Below, piece after piece: positions 44,279-63,679 of a stretch of 64,000 nt of DNA. Within the stretch, counting starts at the first letter, position 1. Each line of letters starts with the position of its first letter. The position numbers were made by a program, and so were the translations under genes. The stretch covers positions 3,472,001 through 3,536,000 of the forward strand of contig CAVNZM010000005.1 of the NCBI GenBank assembly GCA_963693365.1. The letters are read 5' to 3'. The notes under the pieces were generated by a model that was not told the origin of the DNA, ran no database searches, and worked only from the letters and a program-made list of their open reading frames with translations. Source of the DNA: Amoebidium appalachense (Eukaryota > Ichthyosporea).

Positions 44279-45309
44279 AGTGTGATGGGGCAAAATGATG
44301 ATATGGGGGCCTTAGAGTCCTTCTTAACTATGGGGATCACTCAGGTATCTAACCAAGATGACGGGACATGTCCACATTTAACACACCAAGAAAAGAGAGA
44401 GCTTAACATGATAGTAAGATCAGGTTTAATAGCACGATCACTTTCCTTTGTGGGTAGGAGGGAACAAGGAACCCAGCAGGAAGTCCATCAGTCCCACAAG
44501 ACTTACTAGAGCTATAACATTAGGCAACACCGTACTGATCATTATCGCTTTTTGGGAGCTTTGGCAGGATATATTTCTCCTGCTGTACGTATGGATACAA
44601 TACCACCCTAAGTCTGTATGGTACTCTGATGTTGATATTGCCTGGGAAGTTGTGCAGTGGCGTTGTAATTTTTGTTTTCATCGCTGCTGGTGCCACTTTT
44701 GTGCTGAATATTTTATTCGCAAGCATGTTGATAGGTGTGAGTTTTTATGCCGCGTTTTACCTCTTTCCCTACGGGTGTCTGCTACACTGGCTGGCAATGT
44801 GACCACTTTAGACTTTTTGTTGAATTCTGTTGGTCGTCACATTGAGTATTTATATGATTTTCACACAGTGTTCAGGTATCTCAGGACGCACTTGTTACTG
44901 GATAATTCGTGAATTTTTTTTTTTATTGTCTTCTCAGTATGCCGTGCATATTGCATATCTTTCCGTCGAATAAATCCAGTCAAAAGAAAAAAAAAAATCT
45001 TATCAGAGTCTATGAGGGGGTCTCCACTCTCCAGTGGTATCATCAATGATACGAGCAGGGGGGCCAAATCGATTCATACTAGCAAGCCGGCGCAAGCTTT
45101 CCTTTTGCAATTGAGACATGGGATGCAGGGGCTCACCAGGTTGTAGTCTAGCGGGAGTGGTGTTTGGTAACAAGAGAGCATCGGGATATTCCTTCCTACC
45201 ACCACCAGCATAATCACCGAGATCTATCAAATCATCAACAAAAAAGTTAGTGCATGTATCTAGTACGAGATATCGATGTGAATCTGGTCTGGCTTGTGCA
45301 GATTCTAAT

Positions 45310-46092
45310 AGGCGCATATATATAGGGTATTTCGTTGCATAGCATACACATACATCAACTCTACCCCACTGTGACTTGAGCTGGGATAGACGGAGGCGAA
45401 AGGTGGGAGGAGGAGGGGGGAGCAGATCAAGGGAGATCTTAGGTAGGAATAGGATAGGAGAGTGGTCAGATGACCTGGAGAGGTTAGGAGGGAAGGAGAG
45501 TTTTGACATGGTTGATGGCCAAAAGGCCACTCCCCAGTCGGTGTTGTGGGCATGGGATATTTGAGGGAACCTTTGAAAGTGTGACTTTGGACATACCTTG
45601 CTAAAGGGATAGCGCGCTCCGGGGGCTTAGATGGGTACCCGACACTCACTTGCAGTGTTGTGTCTGTGTGGTGCCAGAGTCGCGTGTAAAATCACCTAAA
45701 ATAACAGTGGCCCATGGTAACTGTGACAACTCGTGAGTCAATTCGGCAACCAACATAGATGGTGGGTAATATATACAAAAGTAAAAACATTAGAAAGAAA
45801 CTCTATAGAAACCGAGAATTCCGCTTTTGCTACCGGTTTGCACTTCCGCACTCACGTGTGGCGCGGCAAGTACAATAATGCCTCGGTTTTTCGCGTAACC
45901 GGGGTACCGGTGTGTGGATGTATCGACCAATGTAGAGTTGAATTTGTGGTGGTTTTTAAACTGTGTTTCGCAAATCACTGTAAACGTGTGGTTGTTTGTC
46001 TGTTGTTGTATGTAGCTGATTTTATCGTCGAGTGTCCCGGGGGGGACGCCCTTTTGGGGGCCCAGTGTCCGAGCATTCCAGAAGAAGGACAT
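45310..46092 (-). pseudogene. LINE APE-type endonuclease fragment
   Basis: Starts FFWNARTLG and has VICETQ (the catalytic Glu of APE nucleases), then PWATVILGDF near 45730 in another frame, and SDHSPIL near 45460. This is the expected order of exonuclease-endonuclease-phosphatase motifs in non-LTR retrotransposons. The pieces lie in different frames separated by at least two frameshifts and a stop. Confidence 0.75.
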
Positions 46093-46095
46093 ATA

Positions 46096-46744
46096 TTTTA
46101 GAGAAAAACTACACTACAGCGCAGGGCATAACCTTATTTTTCTTTCCCAGACTGCCACGGATGCCATGATCATGACTCGGCCCTGATCATCATACAAACG
46201 TCATCACGGCCTGCTGCATGCCAAGAAGTGTGGAATTCCGGCACCACTTCCACGCTTCCCGTGATCGCAGCTGTGTGGTATATATGTAAATGACACGTGT
46301 ATGTTGGCTTATTATATACGGGTTACAATGCTTTTCAAAACACGAGTTTCTTTATTGTGCTCCATTCTTATAGTTGCCATGGAATGGTAGGGCCCGCCTA
46401 AAACAATCATTTGATCATGAGTGCGTCAAGTGCGTCTTCCGCGCGCGCCAATCAGATGCGGCCAATGACACAGATTTACTGTCTTCAAACCAGTCACAGA
46501 GACTGTAAACAGAAACGACATGCACACAACTTAAATAACCTGTACACAAAAACACTTATATATGTGGGAGTATTGTGTAGCAGAAGTTTATAGCACGACC
46601 TGCTTGGTAATTATTTGCAACTTGAATGTTACTACGTTTGCATGCTAGCACGGTGCACCCGTTGAAAGCATTCCAACATGCTCCGGGAAAACGAGAAGCG
46701 GCCCAGGGGCCGGATATATGTGCAATCTAGAGAGTCGATCGCGA
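46096..46744. other. Unique sequence between LINE and TRIM B
   Basis: No gene recognised. It presumably contains the LINE 5' leader in its first part. An exact end was not found. Confidence 0.5.
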
Positions 46745-48189
46745 GCATGTTGTGAGAGACTATGATCCTATCTCCGTGACTCCAGACTACAGACTGACCG
46801 ACACCGCGGTCTGTCCGATCCTTTATTTGCCGGGATAATCAAGAGTGTCGGGATATCTGCCAATCCGGATATTCTTTCCGACCGTACATCCCCCCCCGCC
46901 AGAATGCTTCGTCCCTGAGCTTACCGGAGAGATGATGTGTTGCCAATTTTTTTTTGGCATGTGTGCTTTGTGCACTTTCTGTTGCAACTAAATGTGCACT
47001 TTCTGTTGCAACTAAATCTGTTCAATGCAATGAGAGTGGCGAGTGCGGTTTTTGTACAGGGAGTCGCACTGTTCCCTGGGTTTCGAGAAGGGAAACACTC
47101 TCAGAAAACTCCTCAGGGCCTTTTACATTTCCTTAGCCCCATGTGTGCTTGTGCGCGCGGACCAAGGCCTCCTAAATAGCACACCGGGTGTGCTATTTAG
47201 GAGGCCTTGGCGCGGACAAACCATATGGGTAATAGCTCAGCTAGCCACCAAAGAGCGGGTGTGTATACGATTCTATGGCTTGTCTCTTGTATGACTCATT
47301 CCATGTTGTGTCCGTGGTAATGGCTGACTGAGTGCATTGCAGGCATGTGGAACGGACATTTGTGCTTTCAGTGAAGCACACGTGAATTCAAGCGTGCAGC
47401 GGTTGTTGCGTTCGCACCTAACACTTACACGTCGCGCCTTTACATTTGCATCGTTAAGTCATTGGAAGTTATACGTTTTGTTTGTGCATACTGTGAGGCG
47501 CCAGTTGGGGTCGTCCTTCACAGCTGCGTAACGCTTTTGTGCGTTTCTAAGACTTCTTTTGTCTTTTCAACGCTCGTGCAAGTACGTTTCATGAAAAGCA
47601 TCAGTTGTTCACGCAACAATACAATGTGCTGGCATGGTTTTTTATGTAGTCATTGTAAAGATTATTCAACGGTTACCAGCTATTTTCGTTTTTGCATGCG
47701 CATGTGTCTCATGCGATTCTCGTTTTGTAAGTGTACGTATCTCGTGCGTGACCGTACTGTATAACGTTATGCAGTTATTGCAGTAGGCCGTGTATAGTGG
47801 AATGGTCAGTCAGTGCAGAGTGCTCATGGGTAAGCAGAGAGATCGAGTGCTGCAGCCATGATTTTGAAGTGCAGATCTTGAGGTCGTTGGTGTGGAAGCG
47901 TCTTTTGGCGTTGTTGCTGGGCGGTGTGCCGTCACGTAGGGTGGGCGGGTGGGTTTTAAGGTTGCAGAACCTTTCCATTTAAACTCTGGCTACCATCGAC
48001 TATGGAGAGACCATGATCCCATCTCCTTGACTCCGAGACTACAGTAGTCTGGACTCCGACCGGTGTTTCTAGATGGCCGTGACTCCGACTGACCGACACC
48101 ACGGTCTGTCCGACTCCAATCCTTTATTTGCCGGGATAAACAAGAGTGTCGGGATATCCGCCAATCCGGATATTCTTTCCGACCGTACA
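46745..48189 (-). mobile_element. TRIM B: second small LTR element
   Basis: Direct terminal repeats: right 47996-48189, left about 46745-46888. They share TTTATTTGCCGGGATAA and CCAATCCGGATATTCTTTCC; the right one has about 50-60 bp more in its first half. On the minus strand the right LTR starts TGTACGGTCGG and is followed by TGGTAGCCAGAG (47995-47984), an initiator-Met primer site with one extra base. GCGGGGGGGGA precedes the other LTR, the same polypurine pattern as TRIM A. Interior words (GGGAAACACTCTCA, TGCAAGTACGTTTCAT) also have counterparts in TRIM A. Diverged LTRs make it older than A. Confidence 0.7.
47155..47217. repeat. 47-bp perfect palindrome flanked by 8-bp direct repeats
   Basis: A 47-bp sequence (47163-47209) with 23-bp perfect arms (CAAGGCCTCCTAAATAGC...) around one central base. 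GCGCGGAC occurs directly on both sides (47155-47162 and 47210-47217). Such a structure looks like a tiny foldback with an 8-bp target duplication, as made by hAT-type transposases. It lies inside TRIM B. Confidence 0.8.
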
Positions 48190-50169
48190 TCCTGAAAGAC
48201 CGGCCAAGAAATCGGAAGGGAAAAAGATCACTTTCCGATACTAGTATGAAAATAGTAAGAACTTGTTAAATTTGTTATATAAACTTTGAAAGGCCGATAC
48301 CTATGGAGAGGTGTTTTCTTCGCGCTTACTGTACATACAAACGTCGGACCAAACGACAGTTCAAAAACGCACCAGCTCTGAGCATATTATATACCCCCCC
48401 CCGGCAAAAAAGTCCCTCCGCGGCCGTCTTTTTGCTTTTTAATTTTATAAAAAGGCCATATTGCTTAGAATTTTTTTTGGCATCACAATATATGCAAAAT
48501 ACATAACACTAAGGTCCTTAAACTTATTTTCACGGCGATAAGTAAGTATGTTGCTGCCCGGCTGCCGCGGCGCCGCTTGCCCCGGCTTTTGAAAACCTCG
48601 TTAAAGGGGCAATGACAGGTGAAAGCAGTATTCGGAAAGGTTTACACCGGAACTTGTGCCGAGTAAAAGAGGGCGCATGGCAATGCTTTGGTGTTCGACC
48701 TCAAATAAATGAAATAAAATGTTTAATATGCAGCACCAGGAAACTCTAGGTAATCCTATTAATTTACATCAAATTTCACTCGACGAGCCGAAGTTCTCTA
48801 CGCGCACTCATTTGTTCGCGCTGATCATAAAAATACGGCGTGTTCATCTGGTTCCATTCGACTGTCCGCCGTTACAATAGATTATTTTGCCGTCCTCTGA
48901 GATGACTTAGCAATAAGGGAAAGGCTGCTGATTGGTTAAAGGATAACCGGATCGACTCTCCCAAAACTTTTCTTTTGTCTCTTCCACACACGCAACCTGG
49001 ATATTGTGATAGACGTTATTGATAAAGATTGAAAGTTAGAATATCAGATTTAAAATGACCTAAACAGTTTAGTCTAATAAATATTTGAATTATGTTTAGT
49101 TAAATAAATGAGCGAAAATGGAGTTTTCTATCTACAAGTTGAGTTATGTTAATTCGGCTCGCTTAATTGATTCAAAGGAAATCATCGAGACGAGAACATC
49201 AATAAAGTCATTATAGAAAAAAGGAAATCATCTGCCTTACTCTCTGCACACCCCGAACACTAGAGTGCCAGGGGATTCGCGGATTGGCCGGGTCCAATGG
49301 TTAAGCGAATTTCAAAGATGTTGATAGTCTAAACGGAATTATCAATTTTCAGCAGCCAGAATGGATAACATAGCTGCTTATTGCGAGTATCCGACTGTAT
49401 GACCATAAGATTACGGTTTGGCTGAACCGTGCGTAGATATATAGAAAAATATATATGTTTAAATGTTATTATTTTTGTAATCTTTCACACTTAATCTTTT
49501 CTTTCTTCAGGTAGTACTTCTTTGGGTGTCTATTTACCGGTAGGGTGTATATCGTGACGGAAACTTTGAACAGGAAATATATGAGATACAAATGAGAAAT
49601 TATAGAACCTTAGATTATGTGATAGCAGTATCACAACATGTCTTTCCGTGTAATCGCTTTTTGGTTATCTGGGTGTGTGACGTTCATTTTGCAAATGCTA
49701 GTGGACGACATATTATGCCCCCTCAATTCTTCGGTTCGGTAACTTCGGTTCATCATTCATCCTTTTGTTTTTTCTTTGTGTGCCACGATTTGTGGAGCTT
49801 TTGAGAGCAAAAAAATTGTTGAATGCTTAGAAGCAAGGCGCATATTTCAATACACACGGTCACGCCTGCATTGTAGCCTATGTTTACCCTTACGAAGTTA
49901 CTGTGTGCACACTTTTTAGGTTTCGTTCACAGAAGCCGGGTACCTGGTTAGCAATATGCGTATTAGTGTGCTTGCAAATAATACAGCATTTCGATAGCAA
50001 CGTTGAACGGTGCAGTTTTGGAACATTCTGTTTGTTTGTCAACAGCAGCAATTTACCCGACCCAAGCACATTAACCTTTCGCTTGCTGTCGGCTACGACT
50101 TACCTATCTAGTTCTTTATCATATGTTCTCTCACACACAGCACGCCAACTGCAACACACGCAAGCCCAC
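48190..50169. other. AT-rich upstream region of the GATA-factor gene
   Basis: About 2 kb of mostly unique, AT-rich sequence with few simple repeats, unlike the rest of the window. No open frame of protein-like composition was seen. The region from about 49500 to 50169 should include the promoter and 5' leader of the GATA gene, and the frame upstream of its ATG is open by chance from 49903. Confidence 0.55.
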
Positions 50170-51911
50170 ATGATGGAGGTAGACACGTTAATGATGCCCT
50201 CAGCGGACATACCGCGGGCAGGAAACATGCGCACTAGCTCGTTTTCTATCACCCGGCTGCTTGACCAAGAGCCAGAGCCAATGAGCTTTGAGCCCCACCG
50301 TAGATGGAGTGCTGACCGGTACCCAACCCATGGTGAAGACCCACACAGTAACGAAAAAGGAGCCATGTTGTTAAAGGCGGTCCGGGATGGGGAGTATGAT
50401 CATGTTGTAAGGTTGCTCGATGAAGGTGCGCCGATAAACTACGTAGACGCAGAGGGTTGGACGGCGCTTCATTTTGCCGCAACCACTGGCAACGCAAATT
50501 TGTGTAATGTTCTGTGTGAGAGAGGGTCAAACCCCACCCTTCGCAACTCACAGTATGAGACACCCATAGATGTAGCGCTAGCGTACGGAAACACACCGTG
50601 TGTCAGTGTTATCTCGGCACACTGGCAACCCAGCGCTCGTGCCAGCGTTGCACACAGACCGGCATTTTTGCACGCTTCTGGATCGCGCTCTAGTTCGGAG
50701 GAACACATCGAACGAGGTTCGGATGATACTTTGACTCTTCCAAACAGCGGAAGGCGGCTGTCACCAACTAGTCCAGGCAGGCAGGAATATGGCCCACCCC
50801 CCTATTACGGCCACACGCAGACCTCCCCATCCTTACCAAAGCAACAGGCAGGCCGTGCGCGGTCGGAAATGTCAGTCGACGAACAACCGGGCTGGCACGC
50901 AAACTACATAGACCCCCAGGCGGCGCATGTTCCACTGAAAAAGCGGAGCGCATCTCTGCAAATTGTTCACACGAATGGCCACACTTTGTTGCCGGAGGCC
51001 ACAGACTATTATTACAGACAGATGTCTACGTCGCCTCGGGCACGTGTTGTTGAGGATGATTATGAGAGTGAGTGGGGAAGGAACGAATATGGAAACTCGG
51101 AGCAGTATGTAGCGAGGAATAGTGCGGGTGACGCTCGCAAGGCCTCCCCGTATGCACGGCCTCAAGCAAGCATGCACGGAGGCCACGTGCGAGAGCCCGA
51201 CACCCAGGTGTTTTCGTATGGAGCCGACCAGCAAAACCCACACACGTCGCCACGCAACGTACAAAATGAGATACCTCTGCGGCGTGAGATGTTTAGCTAC
51301 GGTCCTTCTCCGCACTCGTATCATTACATGCCCGCAGCGCCGGCGCAGGAAGTAGAGCAGGCGTTTAATTTTATCGATTCGTACAAGCGCGAAAGCTCGC
51401 CCACGCCAGCACGCGAAACATATGCCTCGAGGAGCGAGCAGCGCAAACCTGTTCTTGGCTCGGATACGCGTGAAGGAGAGTACAGGGAGGGACACTCGTT
51501 GGCCAAAGCAACACAGAGTCTCCAGCTTCCTAGAACGGGCGGTGGCAAAGCCAAGCGTACGCCGTCATCACGTGCACAACGAAAGGCCACGTCACCAACA
51601 GAAACTTCCGGCCCGTTGACACCCCCAGCAGACGGTGAGGAGGGTGAACATGGGGAGGCAGGGCAGACGATGTCTGCCCCGGTGGGCGAGAGCAAGCCGA
51701 GGATTGATCGCAAGTGCGGGGAGTGTGGCACAACGGACACGGTGAGTGATTTTTGGTTTACCGCACAAACACAACTACCACAGTATGGCTTGAGTGCTGT
51801 ATAGTTGGTTAGAAGGACCCATCAAACAGACGTCTCATCTCTTTCTCTGTCCCTCACATTCTCTGTTTTCCTGTCTCCTTGTCTTCCCCCCCCCCCCCCC
51901 CCCCACCCACC

Positions 51912-51943
<32 letters not shown>

Positions 51944-52350
51944 ACCACACCCACCACCACCCACCCACCCACGTCTAACCCCCCAAACCGCCCTTCCGCA
52001 CACACAGGGGGAAAAAAGGAGGGAAAAAATGGGGAAAAAAAAGAAAAGGGAAAGAAAAGGAAGTTGTATATCTTTGAAATGTGCTTCCAACTAATGTTTA
52101 CATTTTTGTGCAGCCTCAATGGCGTGGCGGCCCAAATGGTGCGGCAACTCTCTGCAACGCTTGTGGGCTGAAATTCTTCCACATACAAAACCGTGAGAAG
52201 AAGAACGCACGGAGGCGCGAGAAGTACATGATGCAGAAGGCCTTGAAACAGACGGCAAAGGACCGGACCCTGTCCGGGGGATATGGGGACATAGCCATGG
52301 TTATGAGGAGGGAGTCTGCACCTGTCTTGGGTCAGTACCATTACCATTAG
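50170..52350 (+). CDS. Ankyrin-repeat GATA-type zinc-finger protein
   Basis: Two exons, 50170-51741 and 52114-52350 (602 aa, TAG). The start is the first ATG in the frame. Residues about 68-155 are ankyrin repeats (EGWTALHFAATTGNANLC and neighbours). A long low-complexity Ser/Pro/Tyr-rich middle follows, probably disordered. The C-terminal GATA finger is CxxC-x18-CxxC: the first pair (KCGECG) is before the intron, then TPQWRGGPNGAATLCNACG after it. A basic tail (REKKNARRREKY) follows, as in DNA-binding GATA factors. It is expected to bind GATA sites in the nucleus and regulate transcription; the ankyrins would bind a partner. The intron splits the finger exactly at the Thr-Pro of the knuckle. 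AATAAA at 52876 may be the polyadenylation signal. Confidence 0.9.
51885..51940 (+). repeat. C-tract and CA/GC run in GATA-gene intron
   Basis: A C-tract, then (CA)n and (GC)n in the only intron of the gene. The acceptor itself is preceded by a conventional T-rich tract (ACATTTTTGTGCAG). Confidence 0.85.
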
Positions 52351-52377
52351 TGGCACGTGACACACACACACACACAC

Positions 52378-52417
<40 letters not shown>

Positions 52418-53855
52418 TCTCTCTCCCTCCCTCCCTCTCCCTCTCCCTCTCTCTCTCCCTCTTTGCGCTAGTGGTAGACGACACGGACTACAGGCACACT
52501 TACACGTGCACGTTCCACACGAATGCACATACAAACACACCGTGTGGTTGAGGGCTGAACCAAGTCATTGTTGATTTCTGCTAAACGTAGAGGCATAATG
52601 AACATGGCACACACGGAGCCATGTCAGCCTGTGCTTGAAACATCAGGGAATCTATCTCCCTCTCAAATTCATGAAATGTATCCACGAAAATATATGATGC
52701 AAGAATGTTGTTTTAATTGTCTGGATGAGTTGGTATTTTTTGTATTTTTTGTATTTTTTGTTCTACCCAGGTTTGTGCTTTGAATATACAGGGACACCGT
52801 TGTCTTGGTTTTAGTGAAAGCGGGAAAGTGTACAATAAGGAATATTATAGGTGGTAGTGGTATGATACTCTAGCAAATAAAATATCAAGTTGCATGGATA
52901 AAAACAGAAAGTATTTGTCTGTTGCTCGTATTCACTGCTATTTGAAGCAATAATTATATATAGTCGTAGTGGACCATGTTTGGTCTCGGTGTTGGTCTGC
53001 AGGACAGGCCCAATACAGATAACCGATGGCGCAATGCAAAATGCAGTCTGTGCACGCGTATTCAGCTACAGTGTGTGTTGCTTGCCATCGGCCGTTAGCC
53101 ATGGTGATTGCTCATGCTCTAGTGGTACATCATAATATTAGGGGGGGAGGGGGGGGGGGGGAGAGAGAGAGAGAGAGAAGGAGGGGGGATGTAAATGGGA
53201 CACTTCCTTGCTTGTGGCGCTGAATAAACTTTACCATGTTGCACGCATTGATGTCGACTAACTTTTGCACAAAGGCAATGGTGTCCATGGTGATGGCACT
53301 GCCCTTTATATTTTGTATCCAGCAAGGCAGACTGGTGCACGGCCGGGGTTTTTTGCAACTTGCACCCCGTCAGCTGGCAGTCCGTGAAATCAAGTTGCGC
53401 AAATTTTGCGCATAAATTTGCAGCCAATGGAAGCGCGGTGAGCAGTAACTGAGGCAGTGCGCGTGTGCCCGGGACAGTCAACAGTCACAGCTGAGTGTGG
53501 CGGCCGCTCAAAGGATAAAGTGGGCTGTGTTTGTGTGTTTCATACAGCAAGCAGAGTAGGCACCAAGCTGAGCGTGTTAATCGTAGTGATTGAACGGTTT
53601 TAGTGTGGGCAAGTACCGGTTTAAGTAATTAGCGCTTGGATGGTACTCTGAGTAAAGCGAGGGGAAAGGCTTTGCAGCAGGCAAAAGGAAGCGTGGCTGG
53701 GTTTGCTTACAGATCGAGCTTACCTCGCTCAACCTAAACCCCATATAGAAAGTAGTCTCTGAAATCCTCCTCAAGTCTTTAGCCGGATAAAAGCTAGCTT
53801 TTACGATAGGCCGAGTCAAGTTGCCATTCTTGCTCGCAGCTACACACCAAGGAAA
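52351..53855. other. 3' flank of GATA gene and upstream of mL40
   Basis: CA and CT runs (52358-52462), then unique sequence with TTTTTGTATT triplication near 52736-52762 and a GA/G-tract (53142-53190). No coding frame recognised. Confidence 0.55.
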
Positions 53856-61244
<7,389 letters not shown>

Positions 61245-61646
61245 CTTAAATAACGAGTATGGGGGTTCATTTCCCTGTTCCATCATTGGTGTGTTAATAG
61301 ATGCTATCGGTGTTTTTGGTGCTGTGTCTACGAGACCGGGTCAATTTTTTGGGCGCTCCAGTGAGTTTGTGTGTGGTGGAATAAAAGACCATGCTGCTGT
61401 TGACCAGTTGGCTGAAAAGTGATGAAATTCGAGGACTCATGTTCCAGGATCAAACACCTTATCATCACCTCCCCCCCCCCCCCCCCCCCCTCCCCCCCCC
61501 CCCCCCCCCCCCACACACACACACATACACACGTACACGTGCACGTGCACACCCACCCACCCACGAACGCCCATGCAATGGCACACACACGTACTTGGAC
61601 GACCGCACACACAATCACAGAGCGCAAACACACACACACACATACA

Positions 61647-61704
<58 letters not shown>

Positions 61705-62161
61705 CACACACACAGACATTCACATGATGTCATGCCGTGAAACTTTCATAAACATATGCCCGTATTGCTTGTTCATGCATGCACGTACGTGCACGGTACA
61801 CACGCACAGACGCACACATGTTCACGTGTACATATGCACAAATGTACACTAGTTTTCGTGTACACATGCATATGCACACACGACATGCACACATCCACAT
61901 GCACAAACACACGCTCCACAAACAAACATACGTCGCGGCTACTCTTCTGGGCCTGGCACTGCCTGACTGCCTGGCTGCAGCGAGGGTATTGCATGGCCGC
62001 GGCACGTGCACGCGTGACGACGAAGCACGATGCGAGCACGTACATACACGTGGCACGCGATTTCAATTGAGAACTTGTGACCACTGTACACGTGTGAACG
62101 TTGGCGATCAAAAGGAAAAGATAGTGGTGCGTTTCGGTCCAATCGTGTTGGCTTTGTGTAA
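61245..62161. other. 3' flank of mL40, no gene seen
   Basis: Includes AATAAA (61380), a C-tract (61471-61512) and CA runs (61513-61710), then unique CA/TG-rich sequence. No coding signal recognised. Confidence 0.55.
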
Positions 62162-62365
62162 TGTTTTGTAATGAGGACCGGCGACTGCCGGGCCGATCTG
62201 GCCCGAACCGGATCAGGATGACCCGGTCTGAGGGCGCGTGAGCCTGTGGCTCACGCTCATCAGAATGATATCCGACGGCGCCTGAATAAAGACGTCATCC
62301 CCCTGTGTACACGTAGGGAACAACTCTGTAGTACAAGTCTCGTCCTTCTTTACATGGTAGCAGAG
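62162..62365 (+). mobile_element. Candidate LTR plus initiator-Met primer-binding site (TRIM C)
   Basis: A sequence from TGT(TTTG)TAATGAGGACC (start 62162 or 62167) to CTTTACA (62354) has TG...CA ends and an AATAAA word at about 62286. It is followed at once by TGGTAGCAGAG (62355-62365), the primer site seen in TRIM A. The matching 3' LTR was not found before the window ends, so the element may be truncated or extend beyond it. Confidence 0.45.
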
Positions 62366-62930
62366 ATTTTACAGTTTTAGTTTGCGCAACCTTTCGAAGT
62401 GCCAACAGAAGTCTTTTTTGAACACCGTCGGCGAACGGTTGTGCGGTTCACTTCGAAGGTTCTGGCACGCTTTTATAGCACACGTGATACCGCAAAGTCA
62501 CGTGTTTGCATCCATGTATGGCATATGCAAAAACGGCCGGGGTTGGCTTTTGCAGCCAGCGTGGCAGACTCAGGCCTTCCTGGGGGGATGCTTGTGAGAG
62601 CATAGTCGTAGAGATTCGCATGTTGTGTGAAGATCCAAAGGGTTGTTGTGGAGCGAAAAGGTTGACATATAAGTTCCCTTCCAAAAACATGAAAAAGTAG
62701 AGTGGCTATGGTGTTGGTTTGCTCTTAGTTGTCTAGACACGACGCACGGGGAAGTGCTTTCCAGCAGGCCAGACAAAGAACCGGTAAGTTGTCTTTATAA
62801 AGTCCGGAACGTTCGTGGGCAGATCTCTGCAACGGGGTTGTCGTTTACAAAGTAGCACACATACTCGTTAACACTATCGAGCACACGAACCGTTGAATTC
62901 TCTTCCTTTACTGTCTTCGTGTTATTTCCA
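62366..62930. other. Unique sequence after the candidate LTR
   Basis: If TRIM C is real this is its interior. CCTGGGGGGATG at 62578-62589 looks like the polypurine-tract/LTR junction of TRIM A, but what follows does not match the LTR at 62162. Confidence 0.35.
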
Positions 62931-62941
62931 CTCTATATCAT

Positions 62942-63060
62942 AATGCCTGGGGGTACACGGTTCTATGCGCATGCATCCTCCCTGCATATTTTAGACAAGC
63001 ACACTGAGCCCTTATCCTACCCTCTTTCAGATGCTCCTACCGTTGAATTTGGACAGCCTA
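62942..63060 (+). CDS. Candidate first exon of an unidentified gene
   Basis: From ATG at 62942 an open frame begins MPGGTRFYAHASSLHILDK and runs to a possible donor (AAAAAC|GTATAT at about 63066) before a long C-tract. The composition is protein-like and CTTTCAG words occur nearby, but there is no recognised domain and the linkage to the segment at 63456 is unproven. Confidence 0.25.
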
Positions 63061-63455
63061 AAAACGTATATCCCCCCCCTCCCCCCCCCCCTCCCCCCCC
63101 CCCCCCCCCCCCCCGCCCCCCGCCCTCCCCCCCCCCTTTTGTTATTCCTGTCGCCCACGCTCCCCTCAACCTGCTTCTCTATGTTTTGAGATCGACGCCT
63201 CTCTTGGTCACATATGCACGAAATCCGCCCTCCCAGCAACCCCCTTCCCAACCTGCCCCCCCTCCCCCCTCCCCCTCCCCCTCTCCTCCCCTCTCTCTCT
63301 CTCTCTCTCCCCCCCTCCCCCAACACCACTACCAAAACCCTCTCTAAACACCCTGGTTGTCACCCATTTCTCATGTTGGTCGATTTTTTATATGCATATG
63401 TCTGTAGTTGGCCGCCTGAGTATCATGCGCAGGAACTCATTTGTTTGACCGGGCA

Positions 63456-63679
63456 GCCAACATGACACCGCACGGAGCAATGCACCGAGACAAGTTTGTG
63501 GAGATTACTCCTGATACCGGCTACGGCATGATATCCGCAACGACAGCAACAAGTGCATGGATCTTGCTTTTGTCATATTGGAGGTTGCAGTGGACGAGTT
63601 GGACCTGGGCAAGACAGAGCCGCCCTTTACCTTCAATTTTGCGATCATTCAAAGCCAGACTGGCACAGGTCTCCGCCCA
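63456..63679 (+). CDS. Candidate exon, unidentified, with possible frameshift
   Basis: After a possible acceptor (GACCGGGCAG, ending 63457) one frame reads TPHGAMHRDKFVEITPDTGYG. The next frame then reads CMDLAFVILEVAVDELDLGK to a possible donor (GGCACAG|GTCTCC near 63668). Both halves look like protein; a single lost base near 63525, or an unrecognised splice, would join them. No family was recognised. A C-tract and the window edge follow. Confidence 0.25.
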
